64,000 bases of DNA, from positions 1,240,001 through 1,304,000 of the forward strand of contig CM065886.1 in NCBI GenBank assembly GCA_033439255.1, given 5' to 3'. Each line of letters begins with the position of its first letter. Position 1 is the stretch's first letter. Shown here piece after piece: positions 1 through 11,222 of this stretch. This stretch comes from Hericium rajendrae. Taxonomy: Eukaryota > Basidiomycota > Agaricomycetes > Russulales > Hericiaceae. Made by a program: the position numbers and the translations under genes. The notes beneath the pieces were generated by a model. It saw only the letters and a program-made list of their open reading frames with translations, ran no database searches and had not been told where the DNA came from.

Positions 1-420
1 CGCCTCCTGCGCGCTCGTGCTGCCTCCCCCGCGCCATCGCTGCCTCCCGCACGCTGCTGCGCGCTCGTGCCGCCTCCAGCGCACTCCCGCCGCCTTTAGC
101 ACGCCCCCACGGCCTCCCCTGCAGCTCCCGCACACCCCTGCGTGCCTCCACCGCCTCCCGCGCAAACCCCCCCACCTCCCGCACGCCGCGGCGGCCTCCT
201 GTGCGCCACTGCATGCCGCCGCTGCCTCCCATGTGCCTCCGCCGCCTACAGTGCGTCCCTGAGGCCTCCCGCATGTCCTCACCACCTCCAGCGCACCCAT
301 GCCGCCTTTCGTGTGCCCCTGCCACCTTCTGCATGCCTGCACGACCTCCTGCGTGCCCGCACGGCCTCCTGCTGCCTCCCGAACTCCACTCCTGTAGTGC
401 GTGAGAATTGTTCTGGTGCA
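1..420. repeat. GC-rich degenerate minisatellite
   Basis: The first 400 bases are a degenerate tandem array built from units such as CCTCCCGCGCGCCC and GCTGCCTCC, of about 20-30 bp each. The array gives meaningless Pro/Cys/Leu-rich open frames on the + strand; I do not regard these as genes. It probably belongs to the interior of the non-autonomous transposon whose right end lies at 828, because the related element at 2113-4367 also contains a minisatellite. Confidence 0.7.
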
Positions 421-828
421 GCAAAACAGTTCCCATGAGGTGCAGAAGGATATGGAGGGGGAGATTTTATGTATCAATACTATTAAGTAGTGTACAGTTG
501 TAACCAACCAAATTGATATGTTTTGCATGATATATTGTTGGAGAGGTGATATGAGGGACTATTGTGGATTATATATCATACTGAATCTCACATACTGCAA
601 TATAGCACTCCAGTAGCTAACATAAGCTACGGTAGCTAACATAAGCTATAGTAGATATACCATCTACAGACTGCTACGGATCACTACAGATGGCTACAGA
701 TGGCTACCTGTAGTTGTAATAGAGACCCACCTATCAACAGATGCTACAGAAAATATATAATCTATTATAGCTACTGTAGACTATATTTTCTACTGTAGGC
801 TAAAGTAGTGTGGACACTTTTTCCAGAT
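1..828. mobile_element. Right part of a non-autonomous TIR element (copy A)
   Basis: The segment ends at 828 with TTTTTCCAGAT, the reverse complement of the ATCTGGAAAAA that opens the element at 2113. Its last 200 bases are dense in CTACAGTAG/CTACGGTAG-type subterminal repeats, as in that second element. Directly after 828 the sequence becomes retrotransposon polyprotein. No transposase is visible. The left end is outside the window, or decayed. Basis: the shared terminus and subterminal repeats are seen; the class of transposon is not known to me. Confidence 0.6.
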
Positions 829-2112
829 GCTAAGCCCCCGGTCAAAAACCTGTCCACTCGCACAGAACGCCGCCAATCAGCCCCTCGTCCACCAGTCCTC
901 AGTACTGCTGCTGTACTGCTTCCCCCACCTTGCCCCCCTCCATTGCTCCCACTGCCCCCACCATTTGTTCCTGCCCCGCTTCCCAAATACGTGATCCCTG
1001 CTCGCCGAGTCCAAGGTGTCCATCTTCGCTGCATCCACCTGTCCAAAGTCCCTGCATGTCTGTTTACCGAGGACGATGACCCGTGACCTAATGTCGATGA
1101 TGACTGGGTTGAAGAGGGTCTTCGTCTAGCTGGTGTTCTCCCTGACTGGGACACACCACCCCCTCCAGATGACGACCCAGACTACCAACATACCATCCGT
1201 ATCCGTCGCTCTTTCACCAATGCTCAGAAACTGGCTGAGCGTGTGGCCGCCCATGTTGCGGAGAAGTCCTTTGCTGAGATGGTTCCCCCTCAGTACCAGG
1301 ATTTCCAACCTGTCTTCGATGAGGAATCCTCCCATTGCCTTCCTGAACGTCGTCCTTGGGATCACACCATTGACCTGAAAGATGGTTTTGAACCCCGTTC
1401 ATGCAAGGTCTATCCCATGGCTCCCACTGAGCAGGCGGACCTCGATTCATTCCTTGATGACCAGGTCAAAAAAGGCTACATCCGTCCTTCCAAATCTCCT
1501 ATGGCGAGTCCTTTCTTCTTTATCAAGAAAAAAGATGGAAAACTACGCCCCGTCCAGGACTATTGCACCCTCAACAAGGGCACCATCAAGAATGAATATT
1601 CCCTGCCCCTCATCTCTGAACTCGTTGACAAGCTCAAGGGTGCCAAAGTCTTCTCCAAGATGGATGTTCGTTGGGGTTACAACAATGTTCGCATCAAGGA
1701 GGGCGACGAATGGAAAGCCGCCTTCAAAACCAACCACGGTCTCTTTGAACCCCTGGTGATGTTTTTTGGTCTTACAAACTCCCCTGCCACGTTCCAAGGA
1801 ATGATGAATGAACTTTTCAAGGATCTCATCGACACGGGCAAAGTCGTCATCTACATGGACGATATCCTCATTTTCACCGAAACCCTCGAAGAACATCGCG
1901 ACCTTGTGCGCAAGGTCCTCCAACGCCTCCAGGACAATGACCTCTTCCTCAAACCAGAGAAGTGCTCTTTCGAGCAGCCCTCCGTTGAGTTCCTCGGTCT
2001 CATCGTCTCCCATAACACGCTTGCCATGGACCCCGTCAAGGTTGCAGGCATCGCTGAATGGCCTGCCCCCCGTAACGTCAAGGACGTCCAGTCCTTTGTT
2101 GGCTTTGGCAAC
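829..2112 (+). pseudogene. Chromovirus pol fragment: reverse transcriptase
   Basis: The frame encodes a linker region, then a reverse transcriptase with the catalytic YMDD box at about 1854-1865 and family motifs such as KMDVRWGYNNVRI and LFEPLVMFFGL. It is broken by a TGA stop at 1084-1086 and then cut by an insertion at 2112/2113, in the segment that normally reads (G)F(A/G)NFYRRF. The downstream half resumes at 4368 in the same frame. Known: this is the RT of Ty3/gypsy elements, which copies element RNA into DNA in virus-like particles. Inferred: dead as it stands. Confidence 0.9.
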
Positions 2113-2429
2113 ATCTGGAAAAACCGAAGTTGCTACCATTGGCTACAGTAGCAATCTGTAGTCTACAGTAGCTACCTGTAGATCCTATAGTACCTGTAGT
2201 ACTCGTAGGAACCCCCCCTTCTACGGTGGCTTCTGTAGTGACCTGTAGTGAGGATCTTTCTACTGTAGTAACCAAACATGTTATAGTAGTTCTATGAACT
2301 TAAGCATAGACTACTAATGTTAGCAGTTTATTTCACACAATTTTAATAAATCAGATCATTCAATATTCTCATTGTTGTATTAACTACAAAAAAACTAAGT
2401 ACTCTAATCTATACTATTACAACCCATCT

Positions 2430-2690
2430 ATGTATATAAGGGGGGCATGCAAGGGTGCAGGGTGCAGGCATGTAGATGTGCAGGTAAGCATGTGGGCAGG
2501 CAGGCATGTGGGTGGGTGGGCAAGCATATGAGCGGGTGAGCAGGCAAGCGGGTGAGCGAGCAAGCAAGTGCGGGTGAGCAGGCAAGTGGGTGAGTGGGTG
2601 AGCAAGTGAGCAGGTGGGCAGATGGACAAGTGAGTAGATAGGTGGGTGGGCAAGCATGTGGGTGGGCAGGTAAACGTACACATCAGTACT
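2430..2690. repeat. GGTGAGCAAGC-type minisatellite
   Basis: A purine-rich degenerate array of short units (GTGGGCAGG, GGTGAGCAGGCAAGC, GGTGGGTGGGCAAGC) inside copy B. The long open frames on the minus strand here are products of the repeat (His/Pro/Leu/Thr-rich) and are not taken as genes. Confidence 0.8.
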
Positions 2691-2924
2691 GAAGCTTCTA
2701 AGATACAAACAAATTTACTTACCTTTTACGTTCTTGTTGCCACCTCTTGCACCCAACTGGCTTGAAAAGAAATGAGAAGCCAAGAAAAACAAGACTTACA
2801 ATGATATAAGAAAAAAAGAAAGAGAAGAAAAAAAGAGGTGAGGAGAGAGAGTGAGGAGAGAGTGAGGAAGAGTGGTAAAGACGACGCGCATTGCTGGCAA
2901 GTCCTGAGGCCAAACAACACCAAA

Positions 2925-2966
2925 GGCAGAAATCAGATTGCCATATTTGGCAATCTGGTTTCTGCC
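2925..2966. repeat. Near-perfect hairpin repeat
   Basis: Two 19-bp arms (GGCAGAAATCAGATTGCCA and TGGCAATCTGGTTTCTGCC) pair with one G-T type mismatch around a 4-base loop. A related but weaker copy of the AGATTGC-TATATTTGGCAATCTG core lies at 3062-3097. Its function is unknown. Confidence 0.75.
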
Positions 2967-3199
2967 TCCTTGCAGAATACGTTGTAAGTTACACTACTTA
3001 CAAGTTTTTTTAAAACATCTAGTAATGCTAGTTCTACACCAACTTATGTTTACTTTGTACTGGCAAAAATAAGATTGCTATATTTGGCAATCTGTCTTCC
3101 TTAGTTGCATGCGTCGCAGCTGAAAGGGGCGTGGGAGAGTGTCCGGGTCCCCCTGACAGATCTCCCTTTCTCTTCTACAAAAATCAATTCTTATCCGAT

Positions 3200-3900
3200 T
3201 AGCACGTACCTAGTACCGTTCGAACCGTGTGATTCGTCTCTTTCGAACGGTGCCCTATACGATGTGATACATTGAATATTGAAGGCACTATAGCCCGAAC
3301 ACTATGGGTGACCTTTAGTAGGTACAAAAAGTGGGATAGTGCCTTGAATACTGCACGCACCACAAAACTGATTTGACCATCTGAAAGCTCTAATCAATAG
3401 CGTTCGGACAAGCCCTCATGCCCCATAATAGGGGCAGAACTCGTACCATAGGGGCAAAATCTCTGAAAATGAAGGTCAAATATTGTTTCAGGCCTATCTC
3501 AACAACGCGAGAACACACCATGAACGTTTCAACTGTTCTGGAAAGCGGTTGATCGTAGCTTTCGAACGGTGTCATGCATGACCCGATCCGAGAACTTCTA
3601 AAAATCGCCCCTCTAAACAAGAATGGGCTGTATCATAGCGAAGAATGGACGTACCGCAGACGTTTTTGGCGCGTTGGAAAGAGCCCATCAAGAGCTTTCA
3701 AACGAGCCATCATGCGACCTGGTAGCTGCAAACCTGGAGCCACTAGAATGAAATCTCTGAAACTGTCAGCAAAAACATGTTTCTGGAATATTGTTACAAT
3801 GAGGAAATGCACCGGAGATGTGTTTAGTGTTCCAGAAAGCGGTGATCCGTACCTTTCGAACGCATGTACATACATGCAAATCGGTGTACTTCTTGGTACA
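3200..3900. repeat. Degenerate duplicated segment in copy B
   Basis: Phrases such as TTTCGAACGGTG (3240s and 3560s), ACCTTTCGAACGCATG (3850s), GGAAAGCGGTTGATCG, GAAAGCGGTGATCCG and AAATCTCTGAAA recur at intervals of about 200-300 bp, so this part of copy B looks built from two or three diverged copies of one unit. No coding potential is convincing here. Confidence 0.45.
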
Positions 3901-4367
3901 CAACATCGAAATCTAGGATATAAGATAGTTAGTTAGAGTGTCAATCACACATACCTTTTCATAACCAAACTTCCTGGAAGACGTTAATCAAGATAATTTG
4001 AATACACTCACATTTTTTCTTAACTTGTGCTTTGCTTGCCCTAGGACATAAATGCAGAGTGGGGAACTGCAAGAGGCGCGCTACATGTGTATGTGACATG
4101 TCACTTGTGGTGACAGTACATGAGTCATCAAAGAAGTCAGACTATATGATAAACACAAGTACAGCTTTATTTTTCAGAAACATTCAAGGAATATAATGAA
4201 TTGAAAATATAGTATAACTACAGAGAGCTACAGAAGGCTACCGTAGAATGAGATGAGCTACAGTATCTGCCGGAGAACACCGGTAGTTACCATCAGTGCT
4301 TCTATAGGCACATCAGTGCTTCTGTAGGCACATCACCTGATTTAGCGAAACTCCGGTTTTTCCTGAT

Positions 4368-6672
4368 GAACTTCTATCGACGCTTCATCCAGGACTTCTC
4401 CAAAGTCGCCCGTCCCATGTTTGACCTTACCAAGAAAGACCATCCTTGGGCCTGGTCTGCGGAATGTCAACATGCCTTTGAGGCTCTTAAAGCTGCGTTC
4501 ACCTTGTCCCCAGTCCTTATCATGCCTGACCCGTCCAAACCCTACTTGGTTGAGGTCGATGCCTCAGACTATGCCACAGGAGGTATCCTATCCCAGCGCG
4601 GGGAGGACGAGCAATGGCACCCTGTTGCTTACATCTCCAAGGCCTTCACTGCCCCTGAACGCAACTACGACATTTATGACAAGGAACTCCTGGCCATCAT
4701 CCATGCCCTCGAAGCCTGGCGCCACTACCTGGAAGGCTCTCCCCATACTGTGGAGATCTGGACCAACCATAAGAACCTGGAATACTTCAAGTCTGCCCAA
4801 AAGCTGAGTCGTCGTCAGGCTCGCTGGGCTCTCTTCCTCACTCGTTTTGACTTCACCTTGATCCACAAACCCGGTATTCATCACCGGCCAGATGCCATGT
4901 CGAGACGACCTGACCATAGAGAGGGGGTGGACGACGACAACTCAGATCGTGTCCTCCTCGACCCCAAGTACTTCCAGATTCGTGCTACACGTCCAGCCGC
5001 TGTCAAGTCCATTGGCAATGCTGATCTTCGCCAACGCATTTGCAATGCCAAGACCAAGGATATTGAGGTCGTTCAAGCCCTTGACGTGATCCTGAACAAC
5101 GGTCCTCGCTCCCTCGTCAAGAACCTCCAAGAATGGAACTACGAGGATGGCCTCATCCTCTTTTGTGGCAAAGTCTACATCCCTGCTGACAAGGACCTTC
5201 GTCGAGATATCGTCAAGCTGCATCACGACACTCCCATGGCTGGTCACCCCGGACGCTACAAGACCTACGAGCTCCTCAGTCGCAACTACTGGTGGCCCGG
5301 TATGTCTGTCTTCGTTTGTGATTATGTCGATGGCTGTGCTACCTGCCAGGCCACCAAGGTTCAAAATCACCGCCCTCATGTTGAAACAATTCCCAATGCC
5401 ATCCCTACCCGTCCTTTCCAAGACATTACCTCAGACTTCATCATCAAACTCCCAGAATGCCAAGGCTATGACTCCATCAATGTGGTCGTCGACCGTTTTA
5501 CAAAGCACGTCTCCTTCACTCCTTGTAAAGAGACCATTACCAGTGATGGCACAGTCGACATCCTTTTTGACAGGATTTATCGGAACTATGGCCTCTGGGA
5601 ACGTCTCATCTCTGATCGTGGCCCACAGTATGCAGGCAAAGTCATGCGTGGCGTCTTTGACAAACTTGGTATCAAGTCCTCCCTCAGCACCGCCTATCAT
5701 CCACAGACCGACGGCGAGTCAGAACGCATCAATCAAGAACTCGAGCAGTTCCTTCGCACCTTCTGCAACTACCGTCAGGATGATTGGGTCCAATGGCTCC
5801 CTTACGCTGAGTTCTCGCACAACCACCGTATCCACAGCGCCACTAACCGAGCTCCATTTGAAATGCTCCTCGGCTATATTCCCACTGCCATCCCCACTGT
5901 CAACCCCACATCATCTACACCTGCCGTCGAGGATCGTTTCCGTCATCTCGAACAACTTCGCACTGAGGTCCAGGCCAGCCTTCAAACAGCTGCTGATCTT
6001 ATGAAGCACAACAACCAGGACCATATGCACGACACCATCCACTTCCAGGTTGGTGACAAGGTCTGGCTCGATGGCAAGAACATCAAAACCACACAACCCA
6101 AAGCTAAGCTTGCTGATCGACGCCTGGGACCTTTCGAAATCACTGACGTCCTGGGCCCAGTCTCTTATCGACTGAAGCTACTGCCCACCTGGCGTATCCA
6201 CCCGGTGTTCCACATGTCCCTGTTGTCCCCTTACAAGGAAACCGACGCTCATGGTCCCAACTTCCCTGCACCACCACCTGACCTTGTGGAGGGTGAGGAA
6301 GAGTATGAAGTTGAGTCTGTCCTCGATGCTCGTCTCACCCGGAACAAATGCGGCATTGAATATCTTGTCAAATGGGCAGGCTACCCTGATTCGGAGAATC
6401 AGTGGCTTTCGCGTACCTCCCTTTCCAATGCCCATGGTGCAATTACCGACTTCTACACCCGCCATCCGCATGCACTCAAGGCTCCCAATCTTCGTGGACT
6501 CATCTACCTCGACCCCGTCCATGCTCATCACGCACTCCAGGCGAAAGTGCGTCTTAGAGAGGGGGTGATGTCACGGATCGCTCCATTTCTCTCCGCCTTC
6601 TTCTCTGCCATCAAGGCATCGTGTCGGTCATGTGCTCCAGCAGCCCCATCACATGTTCACTTCCTCACATGA
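4368..6672 (+). pseudogene. Chromovirus pol fragment: RNase H, integrase, chromodomain
   Basis: An intact frame of about 768 codons. RNase H shows the VDASDYATGG, YDKELLAI and TNHKNLEYF signatures. The integrase has an HHCC zinc finger (HHDTPMAGHPGRYKT...YVDGCATC), a DDE core (TSDFI, ISDRGPQ, HPQTDGESERINQELE) and a GPF/Y-like stretch. A chromodomain near residues 640-700 (YEVESVLDAR...YLVKWAGYPDSENQW) would direct integration to marked chromatin. The stop codon lies about 100 bp inside the 3' LTR. The block lacks its own start and the upstream pol half, from which it is cut by copy B. Confidence 0.92.
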
Positions 6673-6991
6673 CCTGGGGCTATCCTTCACCCATGCCCTT
6701 GTTCCCCTTTGGGACATCCTATTGTTCTCCCTCCCATTGTTCTCCTTTTGGCCACCATTGTTCTCACTCTATTGTTCGACCCATTATGGTGTCCATTGTT
6801 CTTTTCCCATTGTCGTCCCAGTACTTATAGGCTCCCTGTCGCTCGCCTATTTCCCTAGATTGTCCATTTCGTCTGTACCGTACTGTACCTCCAATACAGG
6901 TCACTGCGCTGCTAGTCGCTCTCTGCTCTCTCACTCCCATCATCGCTGGTGACTTGGGTGGTTCTCTGCTGTCTACGACCGAGTCTTGACA
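6569..6991 (+). repeat. Putative 3' LTR of the chromovirus
   Basis: It follows the purine tract GAGAGGGGGTGA, begins TGTCACGG and ends CTTGACA, which gives TGTCA/TGACA terminal inverted repeats of the usual LTR kind. A TATA-like CTTATAGG lies near 6825. The 5' LTR is not in the window, so the limits (about 423 bp) rest on the terminal motifs only; an alternative start is TGATGTCA three bases upstream. Confidence 0.65.
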
Positions 6992-6994
6992 TCT

Positions 6995-7758
6995 ATGGAT
7001 AGTGCAATGGGTTCACGGGATTCATTTGTCGAGTCCAACATCTCCGAATGGATCCGCCCAGAGCTCACACAGCAACAAGGTCTCACTCCGAGCAAGACGT
7101 GGCCGAAGCTGTATGGCCAAGGCTATCGTTATCTATTGGACCTGAACTTTGGCCAGGAGTGGGAGGCTTTGGTCTGCAGCCTCTTTGAGTACGATGTGTT
7201 GCACGATTTCAAGGTACGCTCGAACAGTGTTCTTGAGCCCGAAGTTGATTTATTAATATCCCTCTTCAGCCTCATGGCCCAGTGCTCAGACTTGGGACCC
7301 ATCGCCGGCCTCCCGTTATCGGTGAATTCATCCAATATGCTCGGGCATGGAAACACGACTATAAGGTCAGCAGTGTCGACTTCATGGACCAGGAGTTCTG
7401 GGCCTGGTGGACATGGATGCAACCCGACGGTCGTGTTCGTGGCGACAAGTTTTTGGAGCCAGAGCAGAGCATGGACTGGTCCAAACTCGATGTCTCGGGT
7501 CAAAATGGCCTTCTCATGGTGCTCGCTGCTCTCACGTTCTGGGGCCAGGCCATATCAGTCTCCGACAAGCCAGAGGACGTCAAGAGCTGGGTCGAGGCTG
7601 TTCGTGACTTCGGCGCAGTACTCAAGGTCATCACACCTCGTAAAGGGGCTTTGAAACGCCACCCGACGGTGTCCGAGTCGACTTCAACGACGCAGAAAGT
7701 GGTGAAAAAGGCCCGCAGGTGGGTTTCACTTATCGCCCGTTTCATGAGGGTGAAGTGA
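6995..7758 (+). CDS. Unrecognised basidiomycete protein, possibly 5'-truncated by the LTR
   Basis: Two exons, 6995-7213 and 7270-7758, with a phase-0 56-bp intron (GTACGC...TTCAG), give about 235 residues. The protein has a loose order of blocks (ELTQQQGLTPSKTWPKLYG near the N-terminus, RPPVIGEFIQYARAW, FWAWWTWMQP, DWSKLDVSGQNGLLMVLAAL) that I associate with a family of short hypothetical proteins common in Agaricomycetes; no enzymatic motif is visible. The C-terminus is basic. The start codon lies 3 bp after the putative LTR end, so the native 5' part or promoter may have been replaced by the retrotransposon. No function is proposed. Confidence 0.55.
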
Positions 7759-9615
7759 ATATCTTGGAGCAGGAAGTAACTCAAGGTTTAAATTCCCTTC
7801 TTGATTGCTTGTCCTTAGCACAGTTCGCCTTCACGTCGTCTATCAATGTTCTCGACCAGCTTGCTATTATTTGATATCCTCACTCATAGTCCTTCTGAAT
7901 TTGTGATCTTTGCTCAATGCTACTACTTAGTCGTCTGATCAGTGTGTTCATTAACCAAGTCACCCTTGTTGACTTGAAGAAAGATTTTCGAGTTGAAAGA
8001 TTTTCGGAGTGTGGACTTAGAAAATTTCGTGCACAAGAAGATAGATCACGTGAGAACAAACATGTGACTTAAGTTGACTTCATAGAAAAAACTTCGAATT
8101 TCTGATATGTTCTCTATGCAAAACATATTGTTGGACAAGCATACCGGCTGCTAAGGCATTTGACAAAAGTTGATTTGACATCACAGAATTTCCTTATTTG
8201 GAAATGTTTTTTTATGCAAAACATATTCTATGTGAAAACATAATAAGGTCCCAAACATTACATTTAGACCCAATATACTGTTTATAGATTATTGGTACTT
8301 ATTGTAACCCTCCCTCCAATTAGTACTGGTATAGGTTATAATGTTATTACAGGGTCTGGTGCCTGTCGAGTACGGTCTGCAGTGTCGATGAGGCTGGCTC
8401 TGATAATGACGTGCTCGGAGTGTCAGGTCTGATGTCCTTGGTTAACTAGAATCCTCGCTCTGGCCTCCTCGGTGTGCCACTCTGTAAAAATGCTTCAGCA
8501 GCTACGTTCGATCGCAACAGTCTTCAGGAGCTGCGCGCCACGAAGCGCGCTCACCAGGATGGGCTGAGGATGTTTTCAGCCTGTCCAGAGTATCTCGTAC
8601 CATAGCTATGTTTATAGTTGTGTTAAGTGCGAAATATAGTCCTTGCATTACAAATCATTCGCGATAAGCCTCCCCCAAATAAACCGGTACAATAGCTATT
8701 AACAGAGGAGCCCTATCTAATGCAATATAGTACAATGCCGAGCATAGCCAGTGCGATGAAGAATTGGGCTATGAGTCAAGAGCGGTGAAGGCGGCCAAAT
8801 GACGTAGGTTCGTTCTAAGGTACTATGATGATTGGGAAGATCAGCCGTACTTGCAAAGGTTGAGAAAGATGACCTGCCTTGTCATAAATTCCGAGCCTTG
8901 GCAGATGAAACTGTTGTGCTCTAAGGCTAGGCACCAGATTCCGGAATGCTCACCGCGCGTCGACGACTGGTGACTCTCTAAAGCCTTCTAAGGCCTTCCC
9001 ATCTCGAACCCATTTTGCTGATGGACCACATAAAGGAGAAATTAAGGTCATGTCAACGAGTTACAAAGAAATTCACGTTGCCTATGACATTGTTGATGAA
9101 CAAAGTCCAAAGCAGATTGTGCCAGGATGTTCGCTAGTTGCGACATTTTCTTGCAGTTGAGACCCTTCAGAGTTGCGAGCCGGGTGAGCATATCAGGAGA
9201 TCTCTGCTGAGTACAGTCAATGGATGTGCATGACCTCGAGAGGGTATCCTCCGAGTACATTCTGCATGAACGAGTCGCATTGATGGGAGACGCGAGGACA
9301 CACGTCACTCTCAACTTCAAAGCGATCATTCAATCACGAGCTACCGTCGGTTCAACATTCAACGTTCAGGAAAAAGTTGACGGCATTGGCAAGGCGGCAC
9401 GCGGCGGCTGATGCCAGGGCCGACCGATCATTCGTCAAACAGCGAGGAGCGTCAAGAACTCTTAACAGGCTTTTACACTACGTTCTTAGAGTCGCTACTA
9501 CAGCCTACTCGCTGCAGCCCGAAGACACCTGCTGAGTTATCACGCCATCCCCCTCCCACCTCGAAAGGAAGGCGTGTTATACGGTCGCTTTGGAGACTAG
9601 CCTGCTGAATCCGCC
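7759..9615. other. AT-rich gene-free stretch
   Basis: No gene is supported. The part 7800-8700 is AT-rich and contains direct repeats of TATGCAAAACATATT (near 8117 and 8212), which suggests decayed transposon DNA. The short frames at 9048-9608 have no recognisable features. The last 200 bp presumably hold the promoter of the dehydrogenase gene starting at 9616. Confidence 0.6.
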
Positions 9616-11222
9616 ATGGGTCTCCTGATATGGATCGCCATCGTGTTCTTGCCGTCTTTGCTTTTATATTTATATATTCGCTTGAACGATGCCAAACTAA
9701 TGCGTCTACCCAACGACGTGGCTAAAGCCTTCTCGCCCCACCGCTTGACGGAGGAAGATGCCCGAGCAACAGCAGCGCGTATGGCGGAAACGCCTATAAC
9801 GGTAGATGCGGTGTTGCCGCCCAAAACTGGGAGACGGTACATCGTCATTGGCGGCGTAAGTGTGCCTCGGAACCTCTATGTGTGCAAGACTTTTGTTAAT
9901 CACATTCGCAGGCAGGCTTCCTCGGCGGATGGATCGTGTGCCATTTGCTGCACCGGGGCGAGGACCCGAAACGCATCCGCGTCCTGGATATTCGATTACC
10001 GACGCGTGTAGACCTAACGACCGGACGCGCCAGAGATGTCGACTTCAAGCAAGTCGACGTGTCGGACAAGGCCGCAGTTGAGGCCGCGTTCCAAGCACCG
10101 TGGTCCGACTCCACCGAGTCAGACAGCGACGAGACCACCGTCTTCCATACCGCCGCAAATATCCGCTTCTATGAACGCCATCCTGCACTCCAGCATCTCT
10201 CCGACAATGTCAACGTGCAGGGGACCCAGAACGTTATCGATGCAGCACGCTCCATCGGGACGTCGATCCTGGTGTACACCTCCTCTGGCTCCATATGCGT
10301 GCGACGTACGCGATTCTGGCTCTGGCCGTGGCAGAAAGAGCCCGAATTCTTCGTGCAGCCCATCTCGGACGACGACGCGATCATCCCGAAGCGGCACGAG
10401 CACTTCTTCTCGAACTACGCCGCGTCTAAAGCCAAAGCGGAGCGGCTCGTGCGCGCCGCGAACGGGACGCCCTCCGGCAACAACGTCCTGCGCACGGGCG
10501 CGATCCGTCCTGGGAACGGCATCTTCGGGCCCGGGGGCGACATCCTCTGCGGCACGTACCTCGTGCGGCAGGTGAACCCGACGTGGATCGCACAGGTCCT
10601 GCAGAACTTCGTGTATGTCGAGAACGGCTCGCTCGCGCACCTGTGCTTCGAGCAGCGGCTGCTCGAGGCGGAGCGCGGCAGTGCGCACGCGGATCTCGGC
10701 GGGCAGGCGTTCGGCGTCAGCGACGCGGGCCCGCCGGTCACGTACGGCGACGTGTACACCGCGCTCGGCGCGCTGACGGACGGGCGCGTCACGTTCCCGA
10801 CGCTCTCCGCGACGGGCATGCTGCTGCTCGCGCACGTCTTCGAGCTGCAGCATCTGGCGCGCCAGCTTGCGCTGCTGTCTCCGTACCGGCTCGTCCGCGC
10901 GCTTGGCAGGCTGGTGCCGCGGCTGAATGGCGACCTCATCAATCTGCAGCCGTCGCTATACGCGCTGACGATGGTGCATCTCATCTGGGATAACTCGCGA
11001 GCCCGCGCGGCACCGGAGAAGGACGGGCTTGGCTATGCGCCACCGTGGACGACGCTGGAGGGCTTGTGCAAGCTTGTCGACGAGCATAATAAGGCGGGTG
11101 GGCGTGGCGAGGAGCGGTCCCTTGGCGGAGGCGTGAGCTTCGGCTTTGCATCCAACAAGGCTGCGGTCGGGGTAGAGAAAGTGATCGAGGGTCTGGGGGC
11201 GGAGGCGATAGTCAAGAACTGA
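9616..11222 (+). CDS. NAD(P)-dependent 3-beta-hydroxysteroid dehydrogenase-type protein (Erg26-like)
   Basis: Exons 9616-9855 and 9912-11222 (56-bp intron) give 517 residues. A hydrophobic N-terminal segment (residues 2-22) suggests a membrane anchor. The junction of the exons recreates the Rossmann nucleotide-binding loop GGAGFLGG (79-86). DVSDKAAVEAAF, FHTAANI and YTSSGSI follow, then the catalytic Tyr-Lys pair in YAASK (Y249, K253). The family oxidises the 3-hydroxyl of sterols; Erg26 does this during C-4 demethylation in the ER. Erg26 proper is shorter and lacks this anchor and the C-terminal extension, so this may be a paralogue with another substrate. It is convergent with the HMG-CoA reductase gene. 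Confidence 0.8.

Larger units (their letters stand above)
2113..4367. mobile_element. Non-autonomous TIR element (copy B) in the chromovirus RT
   Basis: The left end ATCTGGAAAAACCGAAGTT and the right end, read in reverse complement as ATCAGGAAAAACCGGAGTTT, form an imperfect inverted repeat of about 23 bp. Both sides carry CTACAGTAG-type subterminal repeats (2140-2270 and 4215-4340). The flanking AAC (2110-2112 and 4369-4371) is a candidate 3-bp target duplication; removing the insert and one AAC joins the two RT blocks in frame. The interior has a minisatellite, a hairpin and a degenerate repeat, but no convincing gene. Subterminal repeats suggest a DNA transposon mobilised in trans; the superfamily is undetermined. 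Confidence 0.75.
829..6991 (+). mobile_element. Ty3/gypsy chromovirus, interrupted and 5'-incomplete
   Basis: Two polyprotein blocks (829-2112 and 4368-6672) read in the same order as a chromovirus pol: reverse transcriptase, RNase H, zinc-finger integrase, DDE core and chromodomain. They are followed by a purine-rich tract and a putative 3' LTR. The blocks are separated by a 2.25-kb TIR element. Gag and protease are not in the window; they would lie left of copy A. An in-frame TGA at 1084-1086 and the nested insertions make this copy non-autonomous now. Confidence 0.9.

Noticed and set aside
17-438. Open frames rich in Pro, Cys and His at the left edge
   Set aside because: They are read-through of a degenerate GC-rich tandem repeat and are open in several frames at once.
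2409-2708. Minus-strand frames of 88-99 codons rich in His, Pro, Leu and Thr
   Set aside because: They follow the minisatellite inside the non-autonomous element and have no other support.
10119-10853. A 244-codon minus-strand frame
   Set aside because: It is antisense to the strongly supported dehydrogenase gene and results from its GC-rich third positions.
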